From an uncultured Gammaproteobacteria bacterium (GTDB taxonomy: Bacteria > Pseudomonadota > Gammaproteobacteria > Steroidobacterales > Woeseiaceae): a DNA stretch of 9,225 bases. The notes under the pieces are model-generated. The model was not told where the DNA came from. It did no database searches and saw nothing but the letters and a program-made list of their open reading frames with translations. How positions within the stretch are numbered: the stretch's first letter is position 1; each line of letters starts with the position of its first letter. The DNA lies in the NCBI GenBank assembly GCA_938003715.1, contig CALKYK010000457.1, forward strand, positions 1 to 9,225, in the 5' to 3' direction. The position numbers and the translations under genes are program-made. Below, one piece after another: positions 6,104 through 9,225 of the stretch.

Positions 6104-7591
6104 ATGAAAACCCCGTTCGGTGTAACGACGGCAATTGCCGTGATCGCCGTCGCCGCGGCGCAAGCCGGACCGGCCTGCGCCGCAGGGGCCGGTCCGGCAT
6201 TGCCGCCGCCGGTTGTCGATAGCGATTACCACGACAACGGCACACCGGTTCCGAACAAGGTCGCGCTCGGCCGGCTGCTGTTTTTCGACAAGATATTGAG
6301 TGGCAACCGCAATATTTCCTGTGCGACCTGCCACCATCCGTCGCTCGCGTCCGGTGATGGTCTCGCATTACCGCTCGGCGAGGGACCCACGGGCCTCGGC
6401 CCGCAGCGCAAGCCCGGCAGCTACGCCGAGCGTGCGGTGCACGGGCGCGTACCGCGCAACTCGCCGGCACTGTTCAACCTCGGCGCCAGGGAATTCGTAC
6501 GACTGTTCCATGACGGACGAGTCGAGGTCGATTTGGACAGGAATTACGCCGGTGGCTTCATTTCGCCGGCGAAATGGAAACTGCCTACCGGGCTCGACAA
6601 CGTGCTCGCCGCGCAGGCTTTGTTTCCCGTGACGTCGCCTGCTGAAATGGCGGGCGACAAGGGCGAGAACCCGATCGCGGACGCCGTCTTCGGCAACAAT
6701 GCGGCCGGAGAGGGCGGCGCGTGGCAGTTGCTTGCGGAGCGCCTGCAACAGAACGACGAGTACGTGTCGCTGTTCAGGGAGGCGTATCCGCAACGGGTAA
6801 CAACGCGAGAAGACATCAGCTACGTGCTCGCCGCAAACGCCATTGCGGCCTTCGAGATCAGCGAGTTTCGGGCCGACGACAGCGCGTTCGATGCCTACCT
6901 TCGCGGTGACGCGTCCCGCCTGTCATCGAGTGCGAAACGCGGCCTGGAGATTTTCTACGGCCAGGCCGGCTGCAGCCATTGCCACTCCGGCAAGTTCCAG
7001 ACGGATCACGAGTTCCATGCAATCGCGATGCCGCAGATCGGTCCCGGCAAGGGCGACGGCACCGACGGCGAGTTCTGGCGCACCACCGGCCTGAATCTCG
7101 CGCTCGAAGATTACGGCCGGGGCCGCGTGACGTTCCGCAGCGAGGATCGCTACAAGTTCCGCACGCCGAGCCTGCGCAACGTGGTGCTGTCTGCGCCGTA
7201 CGGTCATGCGGGTGCATACCGGTCGCTGGAAGCGGTCGTGCGTCATCACCTGGACCCGGTCGCATCGCTGCACGCCTACGAGCCGCCGCCGGAGCTATTG
7301 CCGGCGCTCGGCAATGTTCTGGAGCTGACGGCGGAAGGCGCGAATTTCAGCCAGAACTTCCTGAGCGACACCCGGCAACAGGGATTCGGATTGAGCGACA
7401 CCTGGGTGCATCGCAGCGATACGCTACGCGGTTACATTGCCGCAGCCAATGAACTCGAACCAGTCACTCTTTCCGACCGGCAGGTAAAAGACCTGGTCGC
7501 GTTTCTCGAAAGCCTGACAGACACCCGGGCGGAAGCGCTCGATTACCTGGTGCCGCAAACCGTTCCCAGCGGTCTGCCGGTCAGGGATTAG
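6104..7591 (+). CDS. Di-heme cytochrome c peroxidase family protein (CcpA/MauG superfamily)
   Basis: The 495-residue start at ATG 6104 is fixed by a perfect AAGGAGGT (6091-6098) and by the signal peptide it yields (MKTPFGVTTAIAVIAVAAAQAGPACA). The same frame is open upstream to 5801 but lies inside the previous gene. Two c-type heme sites are present: C73-A-T-C-H77 and C290-S-H-C-H294. Family landmarks include LGRLLFFDKILSGNRNISCATC, PRNSPALFNLG (118-127), the acidic pre-heme stretch near 253-275, and KFRTPSLRNVVLSAPYGHAGAY (351-372). These enzymes work in the periplasm, reducing H2O2 or, in MauG/MbnH types, oxidising a partner protein. The region where classical peroxidases carry the Met ligand of the electron-transfer heme reads SLEAVVRHHL (374-383). 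There is no Met after residue 309, so His381/382 or Tyr372 are candidate ligands, which points away from classical CcpA. It lies 11 bp after the upstream gene and ends at a strong terminator. Confidence 0.9.
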   Translation: MKTPFGVTTAIAVIAVAAAQAGPACAAGAGPALPPPVVDSDYHDNGTPVPNKVALGRLLFFDKILSGNRNISCATCHHPSLASGDGLALPLGEGPTGLGPQRKPGSYAERAVHGRVPRNSPALFNLGAREFVRLFHDGRVEVDLDRNYAGGFISPAKWKLPTGLDNVLAAQALFPVTSPAEMAGDKGENPIADAVFGNNAAGEGGAWQLLAERLQQNDEYVSLFREAYPQRVTTREDISYVLAANAIAAFEISEFRADDSAFDAYLRGDASRLSSSAKRGLEIFYGQAGCSHCHSGKFQTDHEFHAIAMPQIGPGKGDGTDGEFWRTTGLNLALEDYGRGRVTFRSEDRYKFRTPSLRNVVLSAPYGHAGAYRSLEAVVRHHLDPVASLHAYEPPPELLPALGNVLELTAEGANFSQNFLSDTRQQGFGLSDTWVHRSDTLRGYIAAANELEPVTLSDRQVKDLVAFLESLTDTRAEALDYLVPQTVPSGLPVRD

Positions 7592-7606
7592 GGAGATTCG
7601 GTTCGG

Positions 7607-7639
7607 ACCGGCACGCCGACTGGCGTGCCGGTTTTTTTT
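7607..7639 (+). terminator. Intrinsic (rho-independent) terminator
   Basis: ACCGGCACGCC (7607-7617) and GGCGTGCCGGT (7622-7632) form a perfect 11-bp stem around a GACT loop, followed directly by a run of T through 7639. It lies 15 bp after the peroxidase stop and ends that operon. The stop of the convergent ATPase/TPR gene begins within one base of the T-run. The reverse strand has no T-tract after the stem, so termination should be mainly rightward, although the hairpin would also lie in the leftward transcript. Confidence 0.92.
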
Positions 7640-9225
7640 CAAGCGCAGGCGCGCGCTGCCAGCCAGTCCGGGCTGTCGTGGCCTTCGTCGAGGCTGTCCC
7701 GTACTGTCTGCAGGTCCTTTTGTTTCGACGGGTCGCTCCCGTTCGCAAACTCGCAGCGCGTTATGCAGGTTCTGAGCTCGAGCATTCTCGCCCCCTGTCG
7801 CCGTGCTACCTCGAGCGCCCGTTCGAGCAGTGCATTGCCCTTCTCGAGGTTGGCACGGTCTTTTTCGAGCAGCAGCAACGCGAGATGCCGAAGCATTTCT
7901 GCCTCGTAGAAAAACTCGCGGCCTTCGGGATTCGCGTCAATTGCCTGCTCCTGCGCTGCGATGGCGCCGTCAAGCTCACCCATGTGCTCCAGCAGCTCTG
8001 CTTTGAGCGTCAGGTGATGTGGCAGGTCCATTTCCGATCCCATCCTCTCGAGACGCCGAATGCCTTCGTCGACGGCCTCGAGCGCGCGCTGCTGGTCTGC
8101 GTTATTCGTAGCCAGCAGGCCTTCTGCCCAGCCCTGCAGGATCATGACCTGTGCGATGCGATAGGCGAAGCCCTGCTTCTCGGCCAGCTCTCGCGTCTGT
8201 CTGGCCCAGGTAATGGTTTCCTCCGGTTCGTTCCTGAACTGATGCAGGTGCGAACGCAAGGTCAGGGCGGAACAGGTGCTGTACGTGTGGCCGGTCGCCA
8301 GATCGAGCGCCTGGTCCGATCGTTTGATCGCGGTTTCCGGGTAGCCCATTAACTGCAGGCTGAGCGACGCCCAGTTGTGGCTGGCGACGCCCGGGTTCTC
8401 GCCGTAGCGCGCCAGGATGACGCTGATCTCGCCGGGATCGTACCGCTCGATGGCGCGATCGGCATTGCTGACCGACTGCGAGAAGCGGCCCTGGTGAAAC
8501 AGCGAGCAGGCCAGCAGTTCGTGCGCTTCGAGGCCGATATCGCTGCTGCGCTCGATCAGGGACTCGATGACTCCCTGCGATTCGGTGTAGCGACCGCGAT
8601 TTTCATACATGGCCGCGATGCTGTAGGTCTCCGCCGCGTTGGCCCTGCTGCCCAGCAAATCTGAAAGCTCCCGGGCGCGGAAGTAGGACTCCTCCACGCG
8701 GCCGGAGGACCAGCCTTCAAGGAAAATGCAGGCGCTGGCCCGCAGCAGGTGCAGATCCCGCTCGATGCGCCACGTCTCGTTCGATTCCGGCAGCGTTTCA
8801 ATCAGTGTCAGTGCCCGGTCGACGATCGAGACGGCCTCGCGATAGGCGGAGCGATTGAAGCTCAACAGCGCCGCCGGGTAGAAGTACTTCAGTGCCCGGC
8901 CAGCCTCGTGCCCGCGGGCGAAGTGGTCGGCGATTTCACCGGCAACCGGCCCGGCCTCATCGCCATACGCGCGTTCCAGCCTTTCGCCGAAGGCCCGGTG
9001 CAGGCGCGCGCGACGCGACGCGGTAACCCGTTCGTGCAGCGAGGCCCGGTATAGCTCGTGACGAAATTCGAACGTTGCGGTAACGGTGCCGTCGGGCCAG
9101 CGGATGTCGCCGGCGTTGCGCACGATGCGGCCGAGCCGTGCTTCGTGCGCAAGCGTCGACTCGACGGCTTCTTCGACCTTGCCGGGCGCATGCGCGATCG
9201 ATGCCGCGGCAAAAGGTGTCCCTGC
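7639..9225 (-). CDS. C-terminal part of a large STAND-type ATPase/TPR signalling protein (partial, N-terminus off the right edge)
   Basis: The frame is open from the right edge to the TGA at 7641-7639, giving 528 codons. A GTG at 9123 is in frame but is not a real start, since conserved sequence continues upstream (AGTPFAAASIAHAPGKVEEA). The first 90 visible residues are the end of an AAA/NB-ARC-like ATPase module: a small winged-helix-like segment, RWPDGTVTATFEFRHELYRA, then HERVTASRRARLHRAFGERL. This signature occurs in predicted ATPases attached to an OmpR-type winged helix or a class III adenylate/guanylate cyclase. The remaining residues, about 95-528, form alpha-helical TPR-like repeats (for example AALLSFNRSAYREAVSIVDRAL; AETYSIAAMYENRGRYTES). 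Such proteins are intracellular sensors or regulators in which the TPR array binds the signal or a partner. The P-loop and the effector domain lie outside the window. It converges on the peroxidase operon and is likely an independent transcription unit. Confidence 0.85.
   Translation of the reverse strand, partial: AGTPFAAASIAHAPGKVEEAVESTLAHEARLGRIVRNAGDIRWPDGTVTATFEFRHELYRASLHERVTASRRARLHRAFGERLERAYGDEAGPVAGEIADHFARGHEAGRALKYFYPAALLSFNRSAYREAVSIVDRALTLIETLPESNETWRIERDLHLLRASACIFLEGWSSGRVEESYFRARELSDLLGSRANAAETYSIAAMYENRGRYTESQGVIESLIERSSDIGLEAHELLACSLFHQGRFSQSVSNADRAIERYDPGEISVILARYGENPGVASHNWASLSLQLMGYPETAIKRSDQALDLATGHTYSTCSALTLRSHLHQFRNEPEETITWARQTRELAEKQGFAYRIAQVMILQGWAEGLLATNNADQQRALEAVDEGIRRLERMGSEMDLPHHLTLKAELLEHMGELDGAIAAQEQAIDANPEGREFFYEAEMLRHLALLLLEKDRANLEKGNALLERALEVARRQGARMLELRTCITRCEFANGSDPSKQKDLQTVRDSLDEGHDSPDWLAARACA

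Noticed and set aside
7639..9123. GTG at 9123 as a true start of the ATPase/TPR protein
   Set aside because: The frame continues to the window edge with conserved ATPase-module sequence upstream of that codon, so the gene is simply cut by the window.

Overview
This is a GC-rich, gene-dense bacterial window. The Tat-exported spermidine-dehydrogenase-like flavoenzyme, b561-type membrane cytochrome, di-heme cytochrome c peroxidase and strong AGGAGG-type ribosome binding sites fit a Gram-negative bacterium. I would guess a gammaproteobacterium or other proteobacterium, but the taxon is inferred from gene content only. No rRNA, tRNA, CRISPR array, IS element or integrase was seen.

Layout, left to right. 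(1) Positions 1-361, minus strand: a partial gene for a small exported, very basic, aromatic-rich protein, cut by the window edge. (2) A 162-bp divergent spacer with a 14-bp palindrome. (3) Positions 524-3880, plus strand: an exported FG-GAP/VCBS-repeat protein with an ASPIC/UnbV-like C-terminus, then, 39 bp on, a Tat-signal FAD protein of the spermidine dehydrogenase (SpdH) type. (4) Converging on it, 3897-5129 minus: an unusual protein joining a complete cytochrome b561 membrane domain to what looks like the C-terminal half of a TTC38-type TPR protein. (5) A 231-bp divergent control region with four GTCA cores at exactly 11-bp spacing, resembling a tandem Pho box, followed by a GC-rich inverted repeat. 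(6) Positions 5361-7591, plus strand: a tight two-gene operon of an unrecognised exported protein and a di-heme cytochrome c peroxidase (MauG/CcpA superfamily), closed by a textbook intrinsic terminator. (7) Positions 7639-9225, minus strand: the C-terminal part of a large ATPase/TPR signalling protein of the STAND type, running off the right edge.

The central genes share an extracytoplasmic redox theme: a flavoenzyme that would release electrons from a polyamine-like amine, a membrane b-type cytochrome that could exchange electrons with the quinone pool, and a periplasmic c-type di-heme peroxidase with an uncharacterised exported partner. That they form one pathway is inference from proximity. 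The best leads are the b561-TPR fusion, the phased GTCA array upstream of the peroxidase operon, and the pairing of a di-heme enzyme with an unknown exported protein, which recalls MauG/MADH and MbnH/MbnP enzyme-substrate pairs.
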